64,000 bases of DNA from Uloborus plumipes (lineage: Eukaryota > Arthropoda > Arachnida > Araneae > Uloboridae), in contig JAXGGA010001625.1 of NCBI GenBank assembly GCA_038373865.1, positions 62,001-126,000 on the forward strand, read 5' to 3'. The notes below the pieces were generated by a model, which worked only from the letters and a program-made list of their open reading frames with translations, made no database searches and had not been told where the DNA came from. Of the stretch, positions 24,480-36,081 are shown piece after piece. Numbering within the stretch: the stretch's first letter is position 1; each line of letters opens with the position of its first letter. The position numbers and the translations under genes were made by a program.

Positions 24480-26879
24480 CAAGCTATCCGTCAGGATAAG
24501 CCGTATATAATATAAATAGAGATGATTAAAGGTCAATTAAGCTGATAGTTTGAAGATTCGGAAAAAGGGCAATTCTCATTGTCCTTTCAGTAACTTCTTT
24601 TCTACTTATTAAAAAGCAGACAACGGACCTCAAACAAGTGCAATTTTCATTACCCTCAGTAGTGTCTCCCTTTTACTTGTTGAGTAACGGAAAACTTAAT
24701 GCCTCAAAACAATTACAACTCTTATAGCTCTATAATATTTCTTCTTCCGTGATGAGCAACGGACAACCTGATAACCCATTAGTAGTGTACCTTTTTTATT
24801 TGTTGAAAGACGGACAGCTTAAAGCCTCAAAACAAGCACAATTTTTATACCCCTTAGAGCGTTTTCAATGAATTAAGATAAATAAATTTAATTTTTAACA
24901 CAATTTATGCTCACAAAGATACATTTCAAGTAGAGCTTTCACGGTTAATACTTGGCTGATGCCCCGTAGGACACGCGGCGCAATTCAGTATTAAAAGAAT
25001 TCTTTTCCTGATTAGTGAATACATATCTGTATGCAAAAAGTATAAGTAAAATCTTTTTATGCTTGAATCAACAATATCTACAGCAACTGTCACACTTATG
25101 ACATTGTAATGATTAGCACCGATAATTAGGTATAGTTCATTAATTATTGTTCAACAAAACTAAACTCAGTGGCGCAGAAGTACATGGGGTCAAGGAATAC
25201 TGAGCCAGGAGGGAACTGAAATACGAAGAGCAAATGCTCCGGTTAGGTGGTCAGTCAAACATGGGACACTATGTGTCTAGTTCCCAAGCACGCTTAGTAC
25301 TCAATTTTACGACCCATTGAAGGGATAAAAAGATGATTCCACAGTGCACGGTAAACGTAAGAAGCAAATGACATAAACTAAACCCTTTTGTGCAGCCTCA
25401 TTATCAAGCAACGATGTACCGAAAAAAAAAAAACAAGTATTAACCCCCCCCCCCCCCCCCAAACAAAATTTGTTACGAACAGAATCAGTGGCATTTTGTT
25501 AAGAACACTTTCCAATTTTTACACAAATTTTGGTCTGCTGTTAAATTCTTGCCTTGCATAAAAACTGATTTGTGTGTTACACTTAGCTAAAAACTGAAAA
25601 CTCATGATTAATGTCGTGTAATTTATCTGATTTGACATCTAAAGGGTGAAAAGTTTTGGTGGTCCACTGCATTTTTAAAATAAACTTATATTTTTTAGTG
25701 TTTATTCCTGCATTTTTAAAAAAATTAATGTCATTAAAAAACGTTCAATAGTTTTAAATTAAAAAATGTCAGTTTTTGAATTTATTAAATTAATCTGTTA
25801 TATTTAACAGCTGTTGTGCAATAAATTTCATACATGTGTATAGGTAACACATGTTACTCACTATTATTGAATATACGGCCCCTCCGTAATTGCTTTTCCA
25901 ATCATTACCTATTTCTTTTACAAAAACTCTGGAGGAAAAAAAAAAAAAAAACAAGCGTATGAAAAAGAAAAGTAAAAGCAACGAGCTGAAATTAAAGAAT
26001 GAAAAAATTCTATGTTATTGTCGACTTGATGTCAATACATACTTTTAAATATTTTCAACGGACAATGAATTTTTTGCCTTACACTTAATTATCGCCCTCA
26101 CGAATCACATTCCAAGTTGTTATTTTATTTTTTCCTCTTCCAGTAAATCAATATTTAAACGATAAGCTTCCTCATTCTCCTAAAATTAATATTTTATCCC
26201 TCCTTGCGTCCTCCAATCTTCTAGATAAGCTTCTTTATTCTTTTGAAACGCAAACAACCTCTTTATATCAGACTCCCGCGCAAAAAGACGCCATTTTTTT
26301 AACCTCCTTTTTTTTCCATCGTCTTCGTGCTCCCTGAACCTCCCGAGATCCCTCCCTTACATCCCACCTCACTCGATATTATTTTTTCATAAATGTGCCT
26401 TATCGTACTCTTTGTTATTGTTGCTTACTTTTCTTCAGAGCGACGTGGATAAAAAACGAAGAGCGAAAGCAATTTTTTGTCTACGTTTTTTTTCTTCATC
26501 TCTTAAAAAAAAAAGTAATGGTGGGGGGTAGGGAAAAGGATGAAGAGAATCATTACTCCCTCATCCCAAAGTAAAAAGGAAAAAGGAACGAAAAAAATAC
26601 TCCAGAAAAAATGTAGAAAATTAAAGGAATACATAAAGTGTGGAGACAACGATGAAATTAGAAAAGGCAGGGTAAAAACAGCTTGGCGAAAAAAAGGAGC
26701 TTTTTTCTAAATACTTTCCTTACTTCTTTTGTAACACTTCGAACATTTTGGGATTAGAATAAAAAACTATATAAAAATTAAACAATAAAAAAAAATAAGA
26801 TGAGCGGCTAACGAGAAAAAAATAAGACTGGGGGAGAAGTAAGGTTTTTAAAAAGAGTTTTTTTTTTCCCTTTCCTTTT
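24480..26879. other. AT-rich intergenic DNA with short diverged repeats
   Basis: Between 24560 and 24860 the phrase ACGGACARCYTRAWGCCTCAAAACAAG-like text recurs four times (around 24620, 24685, 24755 and 24805), spaced about 60-70 bp, indicating a degraded minisatellite. A12 is followed by C16 near 25424-25460. The rest is AT-rich or purine-rich with no gene recognised. Confidence 0.4.
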
Positions 26880-27245
26880 TTTCTGCAAAGTTTAAAAAAG
26901 AATTATACGCAGGCGGGGATCACAGAGGGAGGGTCGGGAATGAAAAAAGAAAGTTCTTTATCTGGGTGCCACCTCAGTTCTAAATACGAACTAATCTGTC
27001 TTAAAAGCGGCCAGAAGAATGGGCAGATATCGCCTTAAAAACGTTCCCCATTCATCCACCCCTATTATGGGAAAGGAAAAAATTCTTTCCATAAGGGGTT
27101 GAAAAGAGGCTTTGAAGAGGGAGGAGTTAAGATAATGAACATAAAAGATTTAATTCCACACCGCCTAGTCCAAGTTTAATTGCACTTCTCCTGCTTCTTC
27201 GTGCGGGATATATTCCAATTTCATGCATGGCATCGAAATCTGGTT
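26880..27245. promoter_or_regulatory. Mixed-composition island, candidate regulatory element
   Basis: A complex stretch containing ACTAATCTGTCTTAAAAGCG, CAGATATCGCC and TTTAATTGCACTTC, ending near TTTCATGCATGGC. It stands out from purine-rich DNA to the left and AT-rich DNA to the right. A small imperfect hairpin (GGAAAGGAAAAAATTCTTTCC, about 27070-27092) is present. Regulatory role is inferred from composition. Confidence 0.3.
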
Positions 27246-28375
27246 TAATCACAAGATTAATATTTATTTTAAATATTTTCTATTATTCCAGTTTAAAATG
27301 ATTTTTTAAAAAGATTAACAACCAACATCTAGCTAATTACGTATTAGTTAAATTTTTAATATAAGTATTCGAGCCATTAAATTTGTTACAATTGCAAAAG
27401 TTAAATTATATTTGAAATACTATGAATGAGAGTTAACAAACTACAATTCTGAAATAATATTGGTTGCGTTGTAAAGATTTTATATCCAGTAGCATTGACA
27501 TTTCGGCATTGAAAAAGGGGTTCTTTGAAACTTCGAAACAAGTGTGTGCATTTCGTTTTGTTTATTTATTTGCTGTTGACTTGTGTTTGTTTGTATTATT
27601 ACGAGCACAATAGTCAAACAACTGTTGCTAGCTGTTTTCAATTCAAGTTTATGAACACGTTATATAGTACTTTGACCATCGCTTGATCTCACAGCAATTT
27701 GTGCTAATTGCATTCTAGGGAAATATTCTAAATAATTATTAAAGTCTTGTAGTTGTTTTTAATTGCAATGGAAATAATGGTCTTATAAAAACTGTAAAAC
27801 AACGTGAGTTCGCTGCACGATAACAAGTACACAGTATTATATTCTTCCTCTAGAATAGTTTGTTTTAAAACTTCAATAAAAGTTTAAAGGTCATCAAACG
27901 CGGTGGAACACAATGGGTAAGTCTCACAATATCCGAGATAGCTTGCATTCACGAACACGTGATTATCGCCGGACGCACCAAAATGTTGTAGATTTTAGAA
28001 TTTCAAAGCAAGTTGGTAGCTTACCGAAGTTGATAATATAACTATAGTTGGTATAGGGTCAACGATAGCATAATAATAATTTGAAACACAATTAGCTAGT
28101 TCGAATTCTTTATCATTTGCTACTTTTTATGAGTGTTACAAGATGAAAAGATTACATGAATTAAAAGTAGAATCATATTTAATAAGGTCCTTTTTGTAAT
28201 ACCGAGTCATTGATAGGAACGTATTTTTTGATAGGAACGTTTGTTGGCTGTTATGTAAAAAAATAAAAACAAAAATAACTATGACAGTAGTTTAACTCAG
28301 AAAATTAAGTTTAAGTCAAAGAGTTTTCTAATTTTTCAAACTGTTCATTAATCTACAAAAAAGTGCACTAAATCC
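27246..28375. other. AT-rich DNA with one hammerhead-like repeat copy
   Basis: At 27505-27560 lies a single, degraded copy of the foldback-family arm: GCATTGAAAAAGGGGTTC, then TTCGAAACAAGTGTGTGC. The rest is AT-rich, nothing recognised. Confidence 0.45.
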
Positions 28376-28379
28376 TCCG

Positions 28380-29770
28380 AAGTTTGTGTAAATAGCCTAT
28401 GGTACAAATGGGGGAAACTCCTGTATTTGGTAGGAAAATAAACACTTCAGTTCAAAAGTCGCTGTCTTATTTTTGGCACGAAAAGAAAAACGTTATTTTT
28501 TAGTTCACGGAAGAAAACAGTCCATAAAATTATTCATCCAAGAATTATTTTTTACGGCATGAATTAGATCAACCATATATTTTCATCGAATGCTACAAGC
28601 CATGCCAACTCCAGCTTTAGATTGCGCATGAAATACTTTTTCAGTCATCACCCGAGTCACTTAAAAGAAAAGGATCTTTATTCATCTTTGTCTAGCATGG
28701 AAGTATATTTTTTTAAAGTATGCTTTCTTCATTTTGAACATTTCCCATTGATTCACAGAAAATAAAAAAAAATCATGTCTTTAACCTTAAGTTATAATAA
28801 TCATTAACATTTATTTAGTTCGTAAACAAGGTGGCGGTAAATATCAGAGTCTACTCCAAAGATAGTCCAGTCACAAGTCGTTATCAAGAGAAATGGACAA
28901 TAACTTCTCCGTGGCTTATGCCAACAATCTATCTTCAACTTATGCTACAAATGGGGGAAAATCCTGCATTTGGTTGGAAAATAAATAGATCATCGTGTAA
29001 GTCGCAGCAGTTTCGAGCTGTCGGCATTTGAGAAAAACGTCTTTCTGTACAGCTAGGAAGAAAACAGCCGATAAAATTATTCATCCAAGAATTATTCTCT
29101 TCCGATATGAATTAGATCAGCAATCTCCAATCAAATACTACAAATCATGCCAACTCCAGCTTTAGATTGCGCACCAAATACCTCCTCAGTCATCATCCAA
29201 GTCATTTAAAAACGAGGATCTTTAATCATGTTTGTCTATCCAGGTAATCTAATTTTCAACAAGTATATTTTCTTCATTTTGAAAATTCCTCAAAGATCCA
29301 TAGAAAAAAAACTTTCTCTTTAACTTTCAGTATAATAATCATTAACATTTATGAAGTTCCTAAGAAAGTTGGCTCAAATATGGAAGTTTAATAGCACGAT
29401 GGTTTAGTAACAAGTCATTATCAAAAGAAATGAGTTGTAATTACTCCGTAGCTTATGTCAACAATCTATCTTTAGCTTATGCTACAAATGGGGGGGGGGG
29501 GGGAATCCTGCTTTTGAGTGAAAAATAAATAGATCGTCGTATAAGTTGCAGTACCTTTGAGCTGTCGGCAAGAAGAGAAAAACGTTAGGAAGAAAACAGT
29601 CGATAAAATTATTCATCCAAGAATTATTCTCTTCCGGTATGAATTAGATCAGCAATCTCTCTGCACCGAATACTACAAGTCATGCCAACTCCAGCTTTAG
29701 ATTGCGCACCAAATACCTCCTCAGTCATCACCCGAGTCACTTAAAAACGAGGATCTTTATTCATGTCACA
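28380..29770. repeat. Tandem array, about 540-bp unit, three copies
   Basis: ACAAATGGGGG lies at 28403, 28947 and 29484 (periods 544 and 537). Each unit contains GATAAAATTATTCATCCAAG, CCATGCCAACTCCAGC or its CATGCC form, and CATCANCCRAGTCA. The third unit has an expanded G12 tract at about 29490. Unit ends blend into AT-rich DNA. No conserved ORF. Confidence 0.85.
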
Positions 29771-30401
29771 GGCAGTCTTAAAATCCCGGGGCGGCGAGTT
29801 GCCAAAGCCCAAGCAAATGAGACAAGACTCAGGTTAAACGCAGTTCATGTGATGCCAGCGCTGCCAAATTCGCATCAAACGAGAAATGATCTTGCCTTGA
29901 TGTCATCTTCTTTTTTTTCCCAGTTAGGTGCCTGCACAGTTCAAAGAAAATAAAAAACGTCTTCTGACACACCCCGAGTTTTAAAATAAGCGTGTTTATA
30001 TAAGAACAAGAATTGTCGATAACGGATGAGATGTAAAAAAGGATGCTCAGAATGTCACTCTTTGGCAAGTATGTCCTGAAGATGTTTCACGCAACGTGCT
30101 CTGTTATTTGGAGAGATTGTCAAATCTTCGCACCACAGGAACAGAGCTCGGATGAGATAGGAAGAGCCTTCTTATTTTTGTTGCACTTCTTCAGAGTAGT
30201 TGGGGACGGAAGAGTGTTTCTAATAATAGACAAGAGTAAGCAATGAATTGCTGGTGAAGTGATCTAGCAGCTTTAGCTCCCGTTACGACTGTGTTTATGT
30301 TTATTTTTGCGTCCTCCTTTTCCCCCAGAATGTTTTCACTACATCAGCTTGATTCTGTTAGGACTTGGTAATTTAGAGATGTTTTTCGAATCATGGGGTT
30401 T
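29771..30401. other. Mixed DNA left of the large palindrome
   Basis: Moderately complex sequence (29780-30260) with ORFs of 67-83 codons on both strands and no recognisable protein. Ends at the left breakpoint of palindrome I. Confidence 0.35.
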
Positions 30402-32887
30402 CACTAATTGGGAAGAGGGAGACGTTGTGACCTAAAACTTTATACATATTTAACGACTTCTTTATTCAAAACAACTACATATACACTATAACACTTTAAA
30501 TTTTCCTGACATTTTACTGTACAATTTACTGGCATCCTTGTTGGCAATACTTTTTATTATAAAATCCTATTTTACTGTAAAATTTTATGGTAGAGAAAGT
30601 ACTAGATGAAAGCAGCAAGGATCAAACCCTTACCCGCATTTTTTCATACAAGTGTGCTATCTACCATACCAACTGGAACACATCAGGTTCCAGGCTTATT
30701 TTGCTCGATACAATTTACAGTAAAAGAAATTCGGCACTGTAAACACTACATTTTAGAGTAATATTTGTCGTAAAATTTTCATGAATTTTTTAATAGAAGA
30801 TTCATCCCATCAGGTACCACTAATGTATATCTGGGGTTATCACAACTTGACAAACTTTCGGTTCGAGGAAGTGATTGTAGGTAAATAAACTTAGTTATCC
30901 AATAGCTTAAATAAATAAAGCATTTTTATTAGTAAATATGTAATTTGAAAGTTTTTTAAAAAGTTATGCAGTCCTTTTATAATTGTTGCTTTTCAAGAAT
31001 TCTTTGAAGTAAAAAACATCATTCAATTATAAAACGGTTTTTAATGATTACATTAGATGTTTCATTAATTTGTTTATTTTAGCAATACCAGTTTGTGAAA
31101 ATGAAATAAAGACAAATGAAGCAATGGTTGATTTTGAGGTAAAGAGCTTTAGAGGTACACCACACAAGAATTATTCTAAGAATGAGCAAGAATACGTTCA
31201 AAAAACGAACAATAATTGTGTATTACACTTTTCAAATACGAAGATCAACAAAATTTAATTTGATAATCAGGCGGAAGTATGTGCAAGAGGGACTAAAAAT
31301 TTAATTTTTAAAGGGGGGGGGGAAACTCCCCTCCTCCAAGATTTATATATAGGAAGATCTCATTTTTTTGGAGGTAGAAATTCGATTTATTTCATCTCGG
31401 TGTCTCTCATTCTAAAAAATCTCGTCAGATGTTTTGTTTTTTCTCCGTAATTTTATTTACAGTTTTGACAGTCACTTTGTTTGATAAGAAATGTGGGGAC
31501 AGAAATTATCCGTCTATACTATTTTCAATTATAGAGTTTGAGCAATTTTGACGAGAATCCCAATCATGCCACCGGAAATTTTAGAACTATCCACGTTGCA
31601 CACCTGAAGTGCAAAACATACTATGAGCTTCTTCAGTACTCTCTTGAAAGTTCCCTTAAAATTTTAAACGCAGAATCACGGGACGCGGGAGCGTCCCGCC
31701 TCGCCAAGAAAACTAAATACAAGCCGCCAAGAAATTTCCGTCGCCAAGAAAAATGTAAAAGAGCGACTAAGACTGTTTACGCGAGTAACCAAACTGGGGT
31801 TTTCCCCCCTCTGTATCTCAGCCCCATGAAGATCCCTAGAGTTCTTTTTTGGTATACTCAATCTCCAGCGGCCCCTGACGGCACATACTAAAGCAAAACA
31901 TCCAGGACCCTCAGGGGGAGGGGTGATAAAGGTTATAAAATCGCTATTTTTCGCACTTTTTAAAAATTGTTTGACAGGGGTCCAGACTAAACGGTAACTC
32001 GGATTGAGCTCTGCTTTTGCACCCACATTTATTTTGTCCCAAAGCTCGGCATAAGGGGTTTTTCGACCCCCCACCCCCTCCCCCCTCGTTTTTATTTTCC
32101 GTATCTTTTCTCCCCGGGGGTCTTTAGTGTTGATTTTCGGTATGAATATTCTCGATGAGACATTGAGGACGTTTTCCCAAACTTTACCCCCGGGGTCATC
32201 GCACCCCGGAGTTATTAATGCTTAAAATTGGTCCGATTTCTATCTACTAGCTCTGTTCAACATCTGAGCATTTATGTTGTCATTGTTGGGCGACGAGGAA
32301 AGAAAACTCAATGATTTATAATTTCATCTGTTGCCAGTTTCTATTTGTTAACAAATAAAATATTTGTAATTGATTTTATTGCATAAGGCTTTTAAAAGGG
32401 ATCTTCAAGTTAGTTCATTTTAATATGGGATCGGCAGTAAGGGTTGGGGGTTTTTTTTTTTTTTAACTTTTAATTTACTCATAGTATTGTTAGCAACTAG
32501 CTTTGTTTTGCGTCGGTTCGGGTGGTACATTGTGATTGATTTCAAATTTATCCTAGACTGAAGAAGATCCTTGAACTTTTGCACCAAATGCATGCCGCCA
32601 AGAAAACCACATATGTCGGACCGCCAAGAAAAATGTTGAAGGAAAAAAAATATGCAAAGTAAATTTTGAAGAGAAGAAAAAACAGGCAAAGAAATAATAT
32701 TAATGCAAAAACATGTGATATCTCCCCAAAAACAACAGGTTGTAAAAAAATCCCCCGCCAAGAAAACCTTAAATACTCAGCCTTAAAAAGTTATGATATC
32801 GAGTTTTCCCGCCAAGTTTGTGCCAAACTACAACTAACCTGTATGTATTGTTCTTTTAAATTGTTTTCAGTCCTGCCATGCGGGAAG
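30402..32887 (+). repeat. Palindrome I, left arm (2486 bp)
   Basis: Reverse complement of 32924-35410 over its whole length. Outer boundary CACTAATTGGGAAGAGGG pairs with CCCTCTTCCCAATTAGTG at 35393-35410; just outside, the sequences stop matching. The inner boundary is CGGGAAG at 32881-32887. Differences seen are few: a T/C substitution near 30557 and one base in a G run at 32446-32450. The arm carries a tRNA-like segment, a 7-bp GGGACGC/GCGTCCC hairpin at 31680-31697, and seven CGCCAAG words in two clusters (31701-31750 and 32596-32816). ORFs of 62-132 codons in this arm recur in mirror image in the other arm and match no protein I know. Confidence 0.95.
30611..30681 (-). repeat. tRNA-like (SINE-head-like) segment in palindrome I left arm
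   Basis: Mirror image of 35120-35200. On the minus strand it reads CCAGTTGGTATGGTAGATAG, then, after about 30 bp, GGGTTTGATCCTTGC. This fits a tRNA D-arm/A-box followed at tRNA-like spacing by a B-box (consensus GGTTCGANNCC, here GGTTTGATCC). TTACAGTAAA words flank it on both sides. No complete cloverleaf is evident, so it is not called a tRNA gene. Confidence 0.4.
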
Positions 32888-33092
32888 CTTTGTCTTGTGA
32901 GGTGGTTGCTTAATGAGTAAAAACTTCCCGCATGGCAGGACTGAAAACAATTTAAAAGAACAATACATACAGGTTAGTTGTAGTTTGGCACAAACTTGGC
33001 GGGAAAACTCGATATCATAACTTTTTAAGGCTGAGTATTTAAGGTTTTCTTGGCGGGGGATTTTTTTACAACCTGTTGTTTTTGGGGAGATA
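32719..33092. mobile_element. Core foldback element at centre of palindrome I (374 bp)
   Basis: TA followed by TCTCCCCAAAAACAACA on the left, mirrored by TGTTGTTTTTGGGGAGA and TA on the right, with a 36-bp non-palindromic spacer at 32888-32923. The same block, spacer included, is at 35912-36287 in the centre of palindrome II, although the sequences outside are unrelated. This shared unit with TA at both ends looks like a foldback MITE of a TA-targeting family (Tc1/mariner-like). Arms contain TTTTCCCGCCAAG and CCCCCGCCAAGAAAA. TTTCCCGCCAA is a perfect match to an E2F-type site. Confidence 0.7.
32888..32923. other. 36-bp spacer of palindrome I
   Basis: The only unpaired segment of the 5-kb palindrome. 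The identical spacer occurs at 36082-36117, in the same orientation, in palindrome II. Confidence 0.9.
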
Positions 33093-35410
33093 TCACATGT
33101 TTTTGCATTAATATTATTTCTTTGCCTGTTTTTTCTTCTCTTCAAAATTTACTTTGCATATTTTTTTTCCTTCAACATTTTTCTTGGCGGTCCGACATAT
33201 GTGGTTTTCTTGGCGGCATGCATTTGGTGCAAAAGTTCAAGGATCTTCTTCAGTCTAGGATAAATTTGAAATCAATCACAATGTACCACCCGAACCGACG
33301 CAAAACAAAGCTAGTTGCTAACAATACTATGAGTAAATTAAAAGTTAAAAAAAAAAAAAACCCCAACCCTTACTGCCGATCCCATATTAAAATGAACTAA
33401 CTTGAAGATCCCTTTTAAAAGCCTTATGCAATAAAATCAATTACAAATATTTTATTTGTTAACAAATAGAAACTGGCAACAGATGAAATTATAAATCATT
33501 GAGTTTTCTTTCCTCGTCGCCCAACAATGACAACATAAATGCTCAGATGTTGAACAGAGCTAGTAGATAGAAATCGGACCAATTTTAAGCATTAATAACT
33601 CCGGGGTGCGATGACCCCGGGGGGTAAAGTTTGGGAAAACGTCCTCAATGTCTCATCGAGAATATTCATACCGAAAATCAACACTAAAGACCCCCGGGGA
33701 GAAAAGATACGGAAAATAAAAACGAGGGGGGAGGGGGTGGGGGGTCGAAAAACCCCTTATGCCGAGCTTTGGGACAAAATAAATGTGGGTGCAAAAGCAG
33801 AGCTCAATCCGAGTTACCGTTTAGTCTGGACCCCTGTCAAACAATTTTTAAAAAGTGCGAAAAATAGCGATTTTATAACCTTTATCACCCCTCCCCCTGA
33901 GGGTCCTGGATGTTTTGCTTTAGTATGTGCCGTCAGGGGCCGCTGGAGATTGAGTATACCAAAAAAGAACTCTAGGGATCTTCATGGGGCTGAGATACAG
34001 AGGGGGGAAAACCCCAGTTTGGTTACTCGCGTAAACAGTCTTAGTCGCTCTTTTACATTTTTCTTGGCGACGGAAATTTCTTGGCGGCTTGTATTTAGTT
34101 TTCTTGGCGAGGCGGGACGCTCCCGCGTCCCGTGATTCTGCGTTTAAAATTTTAAGGGAACTTTCAAGAGAGTACTGAAGAAGCTCATAGTATGTTTTGC
34201 ACTTCAGGTGTGCAACGTGGATAGTTCTAAAATTTCCGGTGGCATGATTGGGATTCTCGTCAAAATTGCTCAAACTCTATAATTGAAAATAGTATAGACG
34301 GATAATTTCTGTCCCCACATTTCTTATCAAACAAAGTGACTGTCAAAACTGTAAATAAAATTACGGAGAAAAAACAAAACATCTGACGAGATTTTTTAGA
34401 ATGAGAGACACCGAGATGAAATAAATCGAATTTCTACCTCCAAAAAAATGAGATCTTCCTATATATAAATCTTGGAGGAGGGGAGTTCCCCCCCCCCCCT
34501 TTAAAAATTAAATTTTTAGTCCCTCTTGCACATACTTCCGCCTGATTATCAAATTAAATTTTGTTGATCTTCGTATTTGAAAAGTGTAATACACAATTAT
34601 TGTTCGTTTTTTGAACGTATTCTTGCTCATTCTTAGAATAATTCTTGTGTGGTGTACCTCTAAAGCTCTTTACCTCAAAATCAACCATTGCTTCATTTGT
34701 CTTTATTTCATTTTCACAAACTGGTATTGCTAAAATAAACAAATTAATGAAACATCTAATGTAATCATTAAAAACCGTTTTATAATTGAATGATGTTTTT
34801 TACTTCAAAGAATTCTTGAAAAGCAACAATTATAAAAGGACTGCATAACTTTTTAAAAAACTTTCAAATTACATATTTACTAATAAAAATGCTTTATTTA
34901 TTTAAGCTATTGGATAACTAAGTTTATTTACCTACAATCACTTCCTCGAACCGAAAGTTTGTCAAGTTGTGATAACCCCAGATATACATTAGTGGTACCT
35001 GATGGGATGAATCTTCTATTAAAAAATTCATGAAAATTTTACGACAAATATTACTCTAAAATGTAGTGTTTACAGTGCCGAATTTCTTTTACTGTAAATT
35101 GTATCGAGCAAAATAAGCCTGGAACCTGATGTGTTCCAGTTGGTATGGTAGATAGCACACTTGTATGAAAAAATGCGGGTAAGGGTTTGATCCTTGCTGC
35201 TTTCATCTAGTACTTTCTCTACCATAAAATTTTACAGTAAAATAGGATTTTATAGTAAAAAGTATTGCCAACAAGGATGCCAGTAAATTGTACAGTAAAA
35301 TGTCAGGAAAATTTAAAGTGTTATAGTGTATATGTAGTTGTTTTGAATAAAGAAGTCGTTAAATATGTATAAAGTTTTAGGTCACAACGTCTCCCTCTTC
35401 CCAATTAGTG
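32924..35410 (-). repeat. Palindrome I, right arm (2487 bp)
   Basis: Mirror copy of 30402-32887 with only scattered differences. It ends at 35410, where palindrome II begins; the two share a TG microhomology at 35409-35410. A 174-codon ORF at 33611-34135 has no mirror-image counterpart of equal length because one-base changes alter the frame, and its product is rich in residues from G/C tracts; I do not consider it a gene. Confidence 0.95.
35120..35200 (+). repeat. tRNA-like (SINE-head-like) segment in palindrome I right arm
   Basis: CCAGTTGGTATGGTAGATAG at 35137-35156 and GGGTTTGATCC at 35183-35193 resemble A- and B-box promoter elements of RNA polymerase III. TTACTGTAAATTG lies upstream and TTTTACAGTAAAATAGG downstream. 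A comparable tRNA-like head next to ACAGTAAA repeats occurs at 52642-52707. Likely tRNA-derived rather than a working tRNA. Confidence 0.4.
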
Positions 35411-36081
35411 CGAAATCCTTCAAAATCTTGATTTTTCAAAACGTCATAACTCGGTCAATTTTTGTGGTAGAAGAGTGATTTTTTTTTAGTTTTAAACGTT
35501 ACAGTGTCAAGAATGTTTTGCTAAATATGATTGATAGGACTCGGGGGCTGTGTAAAAATTTAAATTTCGCAACTCTTTCAAAATTTGATTTTTTGAAAAA
35601 CATTGAATGGACCCAAAATTCCTTTCGTAATTTGGAGATTTTTCCTAAATAAACTATATGCTTATCTCTAACGGTTTAGAAATTAGCTATTGGTCCACGA
35701 TTGGAGTGGACACCCTGTATATGTATATATATATATATTCAATAGTCTCTTGGTAAAATTACTCTCTTTATTCTCTAATAGGTATTAATATTTTCGTTGA
35801 AAAGACAAAAAGACATCCTTCAACGAGGCATCTTAAGTTTTATAAAGTTTTCCTCAAAATGCTGTTTTTAGTGCCTTTTTTTTTTTTTTTTTTTTGATAA
35901 GAGTAAGTCAGTATCTCCCCAAAAACAACAGTGTTGTAAAAAAATCCCCCGCCAAGAAAACCTTAAATACTCAGCCTTAAAAAGTTATGATATCGAGTTT
36001 TCCCGCCAAGTTTGTGCCAAACTACAACTAACCTGTATGTATTGTTCTTTTAAATTGTTTTCAGTCCTGCCAGGCGGGAAG
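35409..36081 (+). repeat. Palindrome II, left arm
   Basis: Begins at TGCGAAATCC and pairs with the right arm 36118-37851 once the hAT-like insertion at 36472-37527 is removed. Its outer 309 bp (35409-35717) are the reverse complement of the left half of the foldback element at 37543-38193. The middle part (35718-35911) is AT-rich unique DNA including T17 at 35879; the inner part is the 376-bp core shared with palindrome I. Confidence 0.9.

Noticed and set aside
33611..34135. 174-codon open frame in the palindrome I right arm and its mirrored relatives
   Set aside because: The frame is not maintained equally in the left arm, begins in and crosses G/C tracts, overlaps ORFs on the other strand and matches no protein family I know.
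30402..35410. Viral-type terminal hairpin or integrated DNA virus as explanation for the palindrome
   Set aside because: No replication or capsid-type reading frame is present; the centre is a TA-flanked foldback that recurs in a second palindrome with unrelated arms.
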